Under the pieces are notes generated by a model. The model did no database searches and was not told the DNA's origin. It saw nothing but the letters and a program-made list of their open reading frames with translations. Source: Candidatus Aminicenantota bacterium (GTDB lineage: Bacteria > Acidobacteriota > Aminicenantia > UBA2199). From it: a stretch of DNA of 20,236 bases. This document shows, one piece after another, positions 8,378-15,551 of this stretch. A program made the translations under genes and the position numbers. How positions within the stretch are numbered: position 1 is the stretch's first letter; each line of letters starts with the position of its first letter. The stretch lies in contig JAGLQA010000183.1 in assembly GCA_023137075.1 (NCBI GenBank), positions 1-20,236 on the forward strand, read 5' to 3'.

Positions 8378-8476
8378 AGCACCTCCGGTATCTAACGACG
8401 GGGTTCTCGACCAATAAAGGCGCGTATGAATTTGCCCGCCGATTTTTTTTAATTTTTACTTATGTGTAATGTATCA

Positions 8477-8515
8477 GCAGGTTGTGGGTTGGTAAGCCGT
8501 TAGTCTTAAACCTGC
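8477..8515 (-). repeat. 7-bp inverted repeat in the aminotransferase leader
   Basis: GCAGGTT (8477-8483) and AACCTGC (8509-8515) are perfectly complementary across a 25-nt loop, inside the roughly 144-nt leader expected from the promoter at 8528-8556. No T-run follows. It may be an operator or leader structure, or chance. Confidence 0.35.
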
Positions 8516-8527
8516 GTTTCATACTTT

Positions 8528-8556
8528 CTTATATCATAGACAAACTATTTTTTCAA
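8528..8556 (-). promoter_or_regulatory. Sigma-70-type promoter for the aminotransferase
   Basis: On the minus strand TTGAAA (8556-8551) is separated by 17 bp from TATAAG (8533-8528). This is good agreement with -35 and -10 consensus at the optimal spacing. Transcription would start near 8521. The rest of the 8378-8659 gap shows no gene and no clear promoter for the divergent methyltransferase. Confidence 0.6.
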
Positions 8557-8659
8557 CCCCAAAACCGGAAAGGGAAAAATTTGATGGGAATTTTAGGAAA
8601 ATGACGTCCCTTGCTATTTCACCTGAAAAATGATAGATTTAGCGTTGAGGTGTTCGTTC

Positions 8660-9673
8660 ATGTTTAATAACCTGTTTAATATCCACGATCTTTCCAGGTT
8701 GTTTGAAAAAATTAAAGAAGGCCAGGTTAAATCCCTTTTAAAAAAAATAACCGGCAGCCGGAAGAATAGGATAACGGACTCCTGGAAACATACCCAATCA
8801 CCGCCTGTAAATTGGGAGAATATCCCGGCCGTAAAAGAACGCCTCAATACCATGGTCTCCGGCAATGCCGCGGTCAACCACCGCTCCTATATCATACAAA
8901 CCTATTTACAACCGAGGAAAAATTTAACCGCGCTGTCCCTGGGATGCGGGACCGGCCAAAATGAGATCGCCTGGGCGGAAACCGGAATCTTCAAACGGAT
9001 CGACGCCTTTGATATATCGGAGAACCGTATCCTCCGGGCCGTTAAGGCGGCCGCGGGAAAAGAATGCGATGGGGTCGTCAAGTTTTCAGTTTCCGATGCC
9101 TTAAAACAGGATATCGGTGAAGATAAATACGACCTGGTCTTCTTCGAGGGTTCACTCCATCATTTTTTCCCGGCAGCGGAAATTTTGCGGAAAGCGAGCC
9201 GCAGTCTTAAACATGACGGTTACGTGGTGGTGTACGATTTTGTCGGCCCCACCCGTTTTCAGTGGAGGAAACGGCAATTAGAAATCGCCGACAGCCTGTT
9301 AACAATTCTGCCCGACCGTTACAAACGAAAATGGAATAACGGCGCCCTTAAGACCCGGGTTTACCGTCCCGGCCGTTTGTTCATGACCCTCAGCGACCCT
9401 TCCGAGGCCGCCGAATCCGCTGAGATCCTGCCTTGCTTAAGGCACATATTCAACATTGTCGAGATAAAGGAGATGGGCGGAACAATCCTGCATCTTCTCT
9501 TCAACGGGATCGCTCATCATTTCCGGCAGGATGATCCGGAAACGCGAGATTGGCTGAACCTTTGTTTTACTGTGGAGGACCTCCTGATTAAGACAAAGGA
9601 AATAACCAGTGATTTCGTTTTAGCGGTATGCGGGAAAAAATCGGACAATACCGGAGTTTTTCCGGAAAAATAA
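8660..9673 (+). CDS. Class I SAM-dependent methyltransferase
   Basis: 337 residues from the ATG at 8660, chosen because GAGGTG lies 7 nt upstream. An in-frame ATG at 8630 has no ribosome site. The Rossmann-type SAM fold is clear: motif I LSLGCGTGQNEIAW, the acidic end of strand 2 in IDAFDISENRILRA, FSVSDALKQD for the adenine side, DLVFFEGSLHHF as motif IV and LKHDGYVVVYDF as motif VI. The long C-terminal part is not diagnostic. The acceptor is unknown; the fold covers small-molecule, lipid and sugar methylation. It lies 199 bp before the pilin gene on the same strand but outside the pilin promoter, so a link to pili is only positional. Confidence 0.85.
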   Translation: MFNNLFNIHDLSRLFEKIKEGQVKSLLKKITGSRKNRITDSWKHTQSPPVNWENIPAVKERLNTMVSGNAAVNHRSYIIQTYLQPRKNLTALSLGCGTGQNEIAWAETGIFKRIDAFDISENRILRAVKAAAGKECDGVVKFSVSDALKQDIGEDKYDLVFFEGSLHHFFPAAEILRKASRSLKHDGYVVVYDFVGPTRFQWRKRQLEIADSLLTILPDRYKRKWNNGALKTRVYRPGRLFMTLSDPSEAAESAEILPCLRHIFNIVEIKEMGGTILHLLFNGIAHHFRQDDPETRDWLNLCFTVEDLLIKTKEITSDFVLAVCGKKSDNTGVFPEK

Positions 9674-9686
9674 AGAACATTGAATC

Positions 9687-9732
9687 TTTTGGCAGGTATA
9701 AAAATGACAAATTTTGGCACTTTTACTGACAA
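9687..9732 (+). promoter_or_regulatory. Tandem repeats, candidate upstream activator sites for the pilin promoter
   Basis: TTTTGGCA occurs at 9687 and 9712, and each copy is followed by TGACAA (9705-9710 and 9727-9732). The TGACAA copies are 22 bp apart, about two helical turns, and lie 60-90 bp upstream of the -24 element, a usual place for a sigma-54 enhancer protein. TGAC contains the complement of TGTC, the core reported for PilR at Pseudomonas pilA. The assignment to PilR is inference. Confidence 0.5.
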
Positions 9733-9791
9733 TTTTTATAAAAGTTCCGTTTTCAAATTTCAGAAACCCGCGATATAGCGCATTCTCATTT

Positions 9792-9807
9792 TGGCATTAA
9801 AATTGCA
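9792..9807 (+). promoter_or_regulatory. Sigma-54 (-24/-12) promoter of the pilin gene
   Basis: TGGCATTAAAATTGCA has GG at 9793-9794 and GC at 9805-9806 with exact sigma-54 spacing. The predicted start is near 9818, giving a leader of about 55 nt. Pilin genes of this type are commonly under sigma-54 and PilS/PilR control. Confidence 0.85.
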
Positions 9808-9818
9808 TGGCAAATAGT

Positions 9819-9833
9819 GGCATCACAAGTGCC
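9819..9833 (+). other. Hairpin at the predicted 5-prime end of the pilin mRNA
   Basis: GGCA (9819-9822) pairs with TGCC (9830-9833), with one further wobble pair and a 5-nt loop. It begins at the start site predicted from the -12 element. A 5-prime terminal hairpin often stabilises abundant mRNAs. The stem is short. Confidence 0.35.
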
Positions 9834-9872
9834 CCAATATAGAAACAAAATTAAATTAATCAGGAGGATTTA

Positions 9873-10334
9873 ATGAACAAAAAAGGTTTTACTTTGATTG
9901 AGTTATTAATCGTTGTAGCAATCATCGGAATCGTTGCTGCAATCGCAATCCCCAACCTGCTGACCGCTCTTCAGAAAGGCAAACAGAAGGCTACCATGGG
10001 CGATATCAAAACCGTCGGCACCGCACTCGGTGCATACATGACTGCCATGTCGTTTTGTCCCCAGACTGAGCATATGGCCGGGTTGCTTTACTTAGAGCCC
10101 CACTTCACCAAGAGGGTTCCGAGGGTGGATGGCTGGAATTACACCTGGTACTATGAATACTCCGGCAGCGGAGGCGACAGCTATTCCATCGCATCGGGCG
10201 GTAAAGGCGGAGATTTTACCAGCGGAATGGGCCAGGCGCCCAATTTCTATATCTCCATTACCATGTCCGATTTCGAAAAAGACATCATCTTTTCCGATGG
10301 TGTGTTCATGGTGGGCCCCAAAGTCAAGAAATAA
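9873..10334 (+). CDS. pilA: Major-type type IV pilin / GspG-like pseudopilin
   Basis: 153 residues. MNKKG/FTLIELLIVVAIIGIVAAIA is a perfect class III prepilin signal: cleavage after Gly5, Phe1 and Glu5 of the mature protein. The globular part (LLYLEPHFTKRVPRVDGW, then YYEYSG...SYSIASGGKGG) follows the GspG pattern rather than a classical disulfide-looped pilin. Only one cysteine is present, so no D-loop disulfide is possible. A Ser/Gly-rich stretch (about 97-118) would be an exposed candidate for O-glycosylation. AGGAGG lies 5 nt before the ATG. It has its own sigma-54 promoter and a strong terminator 14 nt after the stop, as expected for an abundant structural subunit. A T2SS-like pseudopilin cannot be excluded; the symbol reflects promoter and context. 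Confidence 0.82.
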   Translation: MNKKGFTLIELLIVVAIIGIVAAIAIPNLLTALQKGKQKATMGDIKTVGTALGAYMTAMSFCPQTEHMAGLLYLEPHFTKRVPRVDGWNYTWYYEYSGSGGDSYSIASGGKGGDFTSGMGQAPNFYISITMSDFEKDIIFSDGVFMVGPKVKK

Positions 10335-10340
10335 GGGATA

Positions 10341-11798
10341 ATGAAGAGAAGCGGCTGGATTATATTCATTCCGGCCGCTTTTTTTTTTATATTAAATTTC
10401 GCCGTAAGTTCAGTCAAAACCCTGTTTTTTAGCCGTTTTATCTATTTTCTTTTCTTAATTTCCCTTTTCTTCTTTCTAAGACAATTCAGCCTGAACAAAA
10501 TCCTTAAAAGCACCTTGGGGGGTGTTTCACTCATTATTTTCTCGTATGGGATTATTCAAAAATTCGTTCTTTTTCCCTATTATTTAAAAAATATTACCCC
10601 GGAGAAGGATTTTTATATCCAGGCAGTTTTAACGCGTATAAAAAGCGGGCGGATATTTGCTATTTTCACGCTGCCCACACTATACGCGATTGTCTGTGCA
10701 TTATTAATCTTATTTATTTTTCACTATTTATTAAAGTCCGCATCCGGAATAGAGCGGTTTTTCTGGTCTTTCTTATTAATTCTCGGGTTGGGCAACCTGG
10801 TGCTTACCCAATCTTTTGGCGGGATTCTCTGCCTGTCGGCAGGAATTTTCCTATATTTAATATTGTCGAGAATTCTGAATTTAAAGTTCCTGGTCCCTAC
10901 CGTCATGGTTTTAGCGCTTTTTTTCTTTCTTATCACCGGCCTGAGATTCTCCGAAGCAAAAAAAATGGAGCCGGTAAAGCTGAGAATGTCAAATTGGGCG
11001 CAGGCAATCCGGATGATTGGGGCCAACCTTTACTGGGGACAGGGGCTTGGAAATTATGAGTCTGAAATCTCCTACTTTACCTATCCCGGTGAGGCCAGGT
11101 CCATCTACGCGCATAATTTTTTCCTGCAATTTACGGCTGAAAGCGGTATATTTATTCCTTTTTTTATTTTGGCGCTCCTTTTTTGTTACCGCAAAAAGCT
11201 AAAGCCCCGGGATTGTAAAAAGGATGAAAAAACCCTGTACATCTCCGCATTTCTTATACTCCTACTATACAACCTTATCGATATCGGTTTTTATTTTTTC
11301 GCCGCGGGGATTGCCGGAGCGATATGCCTTTCCCAGGTCTATCCCCACAGGAGTAAAAATATAAAATTAAATGCCGTGGTTCTAATTTTTTTATCGGCGT
11401 TTTTATTGGCGGAAAGTATTTCCGACACCTTTCAGAGGAGGGGAGAGTACCGGTTGCACCGGAAGGACTATATTGAAGCGGAAATCAATTATAAAAAAAG
11501 TCTTGCCATAAATCCCTTTAATTTAAGAGCCATGATGGGTCGTTCACAAATATACTATGATAAAACGGACTATTCCCGCTGCGAATATTATCTGGATAAA
11601 ATCCGGGAAATTTACCCGGATTCTTCTTTCGCTAACGCGCTGAAAGCAAAGGTTGCCTATGAACAAAGGAAATATTGCAACTCTTTGTACTTCATCAGGA
11701 CGGCGTACCTGAAAGACAGGTTACGAGACGCGCACAAGAGGCAGTATGAACTTATCAAGAATAACTTACAGGCTGAGCTTGCTAAACCTCAGGATTGA
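10341..11798 (+). CDS. O-antigen ligase / O-oligosaccharyltransferase-like membrane protein with TPR tail
   Basis: 485 residues. About ten hydrophobic helices cover the first 350 residues. A periplasmic loop carries the Wzy/WaaL/PglL signature: RMSNWAQAIRMI, GQGLGNYE near 233 and YAHNFFLQFTAESG with His near 258. Residues about 365-480 are soluble and TPR-like (EYRLHRKDYIEAEINYKKSL). The family moves an undecaprenyl-linked glycan to lipid A, to polymer or to protein. Starting 6 nt after the pilin stop, as pilin O-OTases often do, it is a candidate pilin glycosyltransferase. AAGGG precedes the ATG, and no other in-frame ATG occurs until well past residue 100. The pilin terminator lies inside its first 16 codons. 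It overlaps the next gene by 53 nt. Confidence 0.75.
   Translation: MKRSGWIIFIPAAFFFILNFAVSSVKTLFFSRFIYFLFLISLFFFLRQFSLNKILKSTLGGVSLIIFSYGIIQKFVLFPYYLKNITPEKDFYIQAVLTRIKSGRIFAIFTLPTLYAIVCALLILFIFHYLLKSASGIERFFWSFLLILGLGNLVLTQSFGGILCLSAGIFLYLILSRILNLKFLVPTVMVLALFFFLITGLRFSEAKKMEPVKLRMSNWAQAIRMIGANLYWGQGLGNYESEISYFTYPGEARSIYAHNFFLQFTAESGIFIPFFILALLFCYRKKLKPRDCKKDEKTLYISAFLILLLYNLIDIGFYFFAAGIAGAICLSQVYPHRSKNIKLNAVVLIFLSAFLLAESISDTFQRRGEYRLHRKDYIEAEINYKKSLAINPFNLRAMMGRSQIYYDKTDYSRCEYYLDKIREIYPDSSFANALKAKVAYEQRKYCNSLYFIRTAYLKDRLRDAHKRQYELIKNNLQAELAKPQD
10349..10388 (+). terminator. Strong intrinsic terminator inside the start of the ligase gene
   Basis: AAGCGGCTGGA (10349-10359) pairs with TCCGGCCGCTT (10370-10380): 11 bp with one wobble, a 10-nt loop, then ten consecutive T (10379-10388). 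This is a textbook Rho-independent terminator 14 nt after the pilin stop codon. It overlaps codons 3-16 of the ligase reading frame, where the T-run encodes part of the first membrane helix (Ala-Phe-Phe-Phe). Readthrough would be needed for the ligase genes unless they have another promoter. Confidence 0.88.
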
Positions 11799-13590
11799 AT
11801 TTTTATCAATTCTCGCCTGCATGCTCTTTTTTCCGAAAAGTGAAAACAAGGAGTTGACTCTCATCTATTTTTTAGTCCTGTCTGCCTTGCTTGTCCTCTT
11901 TTCCTTACGGAATATCCTGTTTTTAAAAAATATCGCGCTCTCCTCTTTTTCCCATTCTATAACGCTATTTAACCTGGTTTTTTTATTTTCTATCTTTTTT
12001 TCCATCTATTATTACCGGTCCATCTATTTTTACGCGGATATATTTTTAATCTCCTTTTACTCTATCTTATTCTTTTTTGATAAAAACAAAAAAGCGGCCT
12101 ATTTCCATTCTATCACCTATATGCTGTCTCTTTTCTCCCTTATAAATATCATCCATTATCTCTTCCCTTTAACCGGTAAACCGACTCTCTTTTTTGCAAA
12201 TCCCATTTTGCAGGGAATAATATCCGGAATGGCGGTGCTAATCACCCTTTATTATCTCTTGAAAAAATTCAACCGGTTTTTTTTAATCCTGTTAATCGTG
12301 AACTGCGGCGGGGTTTTCGTCTCCCGCTCCAAAGCCGCTTTTATCGGGTGTATCCTTTTCGCACTGCTGCTCATTATCCTGAAAAACAAGAAGCTTTTTA
12401 TTATCCCGGCCATCCTATCCATTTTAACCTTTATTTTTCCCAATCCCATCAGGGATACCTTTTATTTCTCATTAAAAAAAGATCCCTATGCCTTTGACCG
12501 GATTTATATCTGGCAGGTAGCGGTCGATATCTTGAAAGACAATCTTCTCGGTGTCGGCCCCGGCAACTTTTCCGAAGTTTCAAAAAAATACAATTTTAAA
12601 CAAACCAAAGGACCGGCCCATTATTTCAAGGTTCCCCGGCAAACCCATAACGACTATTTAAAAACAGCAGCCGAAACCGGCCTCCCGGGACTTTTTCTAT
12701 TAGCAGCCTTGCTCTTTTTTATTTTACGAAAAATTTTTTCATCCTCTTTGTTCGATATAACCAGGATATTATTGTTATACCTGTTGTTTCAGGCTTTTTT
12801 ATTTAATATCATCTTTCATGCCTTCTTTTTCTTCCTTTTCCTTTTCCTGTTGAAAATACTTTTTGAGGAAGAGTTAATTTTTAAAAGTTTTCATTTGAAT
12901 GCCAGGTTGCTCTCCTCTTTTTCGTTACTATTTATTTTTATTATTTGTTATCTCTTCCCTTTCCTTGCAAATATCTCCATCGAGAAATCAAAAGCAAGCC
13001 GCGACCCGGTGGACGCACTTCACTCATTGAAGCGGGCGGTTTACCTGAATCCGTTAAACGGCGAAGCCCATTACCTGCAGGCACAGTACTTCTCCAATTA
13101 TTTTAAACAAACAGCAAACCTGGAATACTTCGGCGCCGCTCTCGAACAATTAAAAAAAGTGCAGCGATTAAACCGCCATTTTACCGGCTCTTACCTGCTG
13201 GAATCGAACCTGTATTATCTTTTATTTAGCGGGTTTAAATCCGGCTATGTTTCCTCAGGGGAGATAATTGCACCCCTAACGGAGGCGGAAAAAACGGCGC
13301 CCCTTGATCCCTTTATTAAATTGCGCAAAGCCCAGGTTTATTACGAGTTTGACGAAAAAAACGCAGCAAAAACAGAAGCCCTTAAGGCCCTAAAATTAGA
13401 ACCCCATTTTATCTCCGCGCTCTATTTTTTACACCGGAACTTTAATTATTTTCCGGATGAGGATGTTTTTAATACAAAACTAAAAAATATCCTGAAGAAG
13501 AGAGAAGGAAAAACCTTAACACCCGGCACTTATTTATACGAATTGTATAAGATACCCGGAGAATTGGAACAAAACCATGAATTCGATTAA
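11746..13590 (+). CDS. Second O-antigen ligase-like membrane protein with TPR tail
   Basis: 614 residues. Many hydrophobic helices fill residues 15-410. The ligase signature is present: SRSKAAFIG near 190, RIYIWQVAVDILKDNLLGVG near 248-267, GPGNF and QTHNDYLKTAAETGLPG with His near 301. Residues about 420-600 form TPR-like helical repeats (DALHSLKRAVYLNPLNGEAH, KLRKAQVYYEFDEKNAAKTE). The build is the same as that of the preceding ligase, and this copy has the more canonical loop. It could ligate or polymerise a lipid-linked glycan in the periplasm. The start is uncertain: the ATG at 11746 overlaps the previous gene by 53 nt with only AGAGG before it, and a TTG at 11779 is possible. It is AT-rich (19 of 60 bases G+C at 12001-12060). 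It overlaps the next gene by 14 nt. Confidence 0.78.
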   Translation: MNLSRITYRLSLLNLRIEFLSILACMLFFPKSENKELTLIYFLVLSALLVLFSLRNILFLKNIALSSFSHSITLFNLVFLFSIFFSIYYYRSIYFYADIFLISFYSILFFFDKNKKAAYFHSITYMLSLFSLINIIHYLFPLTGKPTLFFANPILQGIISGMAVLITLYYLLKKFNRFFLILLIVNCGGVFVSRSKAAFIGCILFALLLIILKNKKLFIIPAILSILTFIFPNPIRDTFYFSLKKDPYAFDRIYIWQVAVDILKDNLLGVGPGNFSEVSKKYNFKQTKGPAHYFKVPRQTHNDYLKTAAETGLPGLFLLAALLFFILRKIFSSSLFDITRILLLYLLFQAFLFNIIFHAFFFFLFLFLLKILFEEELIFKSFHLNARLLSSFSLLFIFIICYLFPFLANISIEKSKASRDPVDALHSLKRAVYLNPLNGEAHYLQAQYFSNYFKQTANLEYFGAALEQLKKVQRLNRHFTGSYLLESNLYYLLFSGFKSGYVSSGEIIAPLTEAEKTAPLDPFIKLRKAQVYYEFDEKNAAKTEALKALKLEPHFISALYFLHRNFNYFPDEDVFNTKLKNILKKREGKTLTPGTYLYELYKIPGELEQNHEFD

Positions 13591-15472
13591 GAAGTCCGGG
13601 ATCATACGATTAATGGCAGCAGCGACAACCCTTTCCTTTTATACCGGCTTTATAATCTCCTGCCAGCCCCTGCGGAACGCCCTGTCCCACATTGCCGAAA
13701 ACGAATATCTTCGGTACAAAATGATCCGGCTGGCGGCCCTCGCGCTCATGGGCCCCTTGTGGACCTGGTTGATCTCGATATTATTGGGTAATCTTATTGC
13801 CATTATTCTCTTCACCTTATGGAAGCTGTTTTTTGCCAGGATATTGGACTGTACGCTGCGCCTCAGGATCAAAAACCGGAATCTTTTAAAAACCTCGGCA
13901 ATCTACGTGACTTGCTTTCTCCTGTTAATCTACGGTGAATGGACAATTAACGGTAAATGGGCCTCCCTTCGCTTCAGTATATTAAATGTCCTGCTCAATA
14001 TCGGAATTTTGCTTATCGTCTTTTTGTTGGGATGGCTCTTGCTGAAGACAGGATGGGAAAAAATCTTCAAAATCATAAAACTTAAGTATATTGAAGGGTT
14101 TACAATTTTTATGGTTATTCTCCTTATCGCCTGCTGCTCCATAGTTTTTATCTCCGCTCATAAGGGAAAAAAACCAACCGGGCCGAATATTATACTGATC
14201 GTAGTGGACTGTTTAAGAGCGGATCATTTAAGCAGTTATGGGTATTTTAGAGAAACGTCGCCACACATCGATAAAATTGCCCGGGAAGGAATTATCTTTA
14301 AAAAGGCCTACGGCACGGCCCCCTGGACCAGGCCGTCGGTTGCCTCTATCTTTTCCTCTTTATATCCTAACTATCACGGCACCAACTACGCCGGCGATAA
14401 GTTACCACTGGAAATAGTGACTCTTGCCGAAGCGCTGAAAAATAACGGTTACCATACCTATTTCTTCAATGGCGGGAATCCCCATATCACCGGCAGGTAT
14501 AATTTTTACCAGGGATTCGATTCCACTCTTGAAACCATAACCCAGGCAGTGGCAGTAAAAAACCATTTTCAGTCCGAGATGGCAAACATGCAGAAAGGAA
14601 GATTCTTCGCCTATCTTCATTTCATGGATGTTCATCTACCCTACCAGGCGCATAAATATAATTTTTTGTTTACCGATGAAAATAAAAATTACCTCCTGAT
14701 ACCCCGTTATATTAAACGGGATGTGGTGCGGACAGCCACATTTCATGACGCGTTAACGGAGAATGATAAAAAGTACCTGGTTGGGCTATACGATGGGCAA
14801 ATCAATTACGTGGATCACAATATCAACGAGATTATTTCTCTATTAAAAAATAAGAACCTGCTTGAGAATACGATAATCATCATAACCTCAGATCACGGAG
14901 ATGAATTCTGGGATCATCAAAACTTTGAACACGGCCATACCCTGTACAACGAATTAATCCATGTTCCGCTGATTATTGCCGGTACAGAGATAAATCCCGG
15001 GGAAATAAGCAGCGAGGTCAGCCAGGTTGACCTGTACCCCACGATCCTCGAATTCGCTCATATCCCAACCACGAACTTAAATATCCAGGGGGAAAGTTTA
15101 TTCAAATTCATTTATGGAACGGGGGGCGGGGACTTAGAGGAACCGGGGAGACCGCTATTTGCCCTGGGGACCCTATATAAAGAGAAAAAATTCTGCCTGG
15201 TTAAAGATAGAATGAAATTAATATTTAATGCTTTCGGCAAAGAGAGACCCTTAATCGGTTATAAGAGCAGTGAGGTTTACGAATTGTACGATCTAAAAAA
15301 TGACCCGGCCGAAAGGTTCAACATTTATCAAAAAAAACCCGGGGTGTTTTTGAAGCTGAAAAAAATACTAGATGAATTCAAAAAGGTGAATGTCAAAGCA
15401 AAACACAAAGACGTTTCCCCTGATAAAGATAAAGAACTGGTCAAAAAATTAAAATCCTTAGGATATTTATAG
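13577..15472 (+). CDS. Membrane-anchored alkaline-phosphatase-superfamily enzyme (sulfatase/phosphotransferase-like)
   Basis: 631 residues. Four to five membrane helices (about 12-30, 51-88, 108-120, 133-157, 174-194) precede a periplasmic catalytic domain. The sulfatase-fold motifs are present: IILIVVDCLRADHLSSYGY with metal ligand Asp211, APWTRPSVAS with Thr251 at the nucleophile position, FMDVHLPY with His353, SDHGDEFWDH with Asp439 and His440, and EHGH at 451-454. Threonine replaces the Cys or Ser that is turned into formylglycine in true sulfatases, as in LtaS and EptA transferases, so a phospho-group transferase or hydrolase is more likely. The layout resembles LtaS/OpgB-type proteins. 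Its ATG overlaps the preceding ligase by 14 nt, so it is probably coupled to it. The substrate is unknown; pilin or its glycan is suggested by context only. Confidence 0.8.
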   Translation: MNSIKKSGIIRLMAAATTLSFYTGFIISCQPLRNALSHIAENEYLRYKMIRLAALALMGPLWTWLISILLGNLIAIILFTLWKLFFARILDCTLRLRIKNRNLLKTSAIYVTCFLLLIYGEWTINGKWASLRFSILNVLLNIGILLIVFLLGWLLLKTGWEKIFKIIKLKYIEGFTIFMVILLIACCSIVFISAHKGKKPTGPNIILIVVDCLRADHLSSYGYFRETSPHIDKIAREGIIFKKAYGTAPWTRPSVASIFSSLYPNYHGTNYAGDKLPLEIVTLAEALKNNGYHTYFFNGGNPHITGRYNFYQGFDSTLETITQAVAVKNHFQSEMANMQKGRFFAYLHFMDVHLPYQAHKYNFLFTDENKNYLLIPRYIKRDVVRTATFHDALTENDKKYLVGLYDGQINYVDHNINEIISLLKNKNLLENTIIIITSDHGDEFWDHQNFEHGHTLYNELIHVPLIIAGTEINPGEISSEVSQVDLYPTILEFAHIPTTNLNIQGESLFKFIYGTGGGDLEEPGRPLFALGTLYKEKKFCLVKDRMKLIFNAFGKERPLIGYKSSEVYELYDLKNDPAERFNIYQKKPGVFLKLKKILDEFKKVNVKAKHKDVSPDKDKELVKKLKSLGYL

Positions 15473-15494
15473 GTTTTCAACTTTAAGGGTTGTA

Positions 15495-15516
15495 GGGGAC
15501 GCATCGTTGCGTCCCC
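15495..15516. repeat. 9-bp perfect palindrome between convergent genes
   Basis: GGGGACGCA (15495-15503), TCGT, TGCGTCCCC (15508-15516). It lies in the 79-bp gap between the convergent sulfatase-like and beta-barrel genes. No T-run follows on either strand. The form TGTAGGGG...CCCC resembles dispersed REP-like palindromes seen in many environmental genomes. It may also act as a weak bidirectional transcription barrier. Confidence 0.55.
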
Positions 15517-15551
15517 CACAAGTACTCAACCGAATCGTTAAGCTGCGGCTA

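Noticed and set aside
8614..8877. Minus-strand 87-codon frame opposite the methyltransferase start
   Set aside because: It is a shadow of the methyltransferase N-terminus with no motif or good ribosome site.
13577..15472. True formylglycine-dependent sulfatase
   Set aside because: The nucleophile position is Thr, which cannot be converted to formylglycine.
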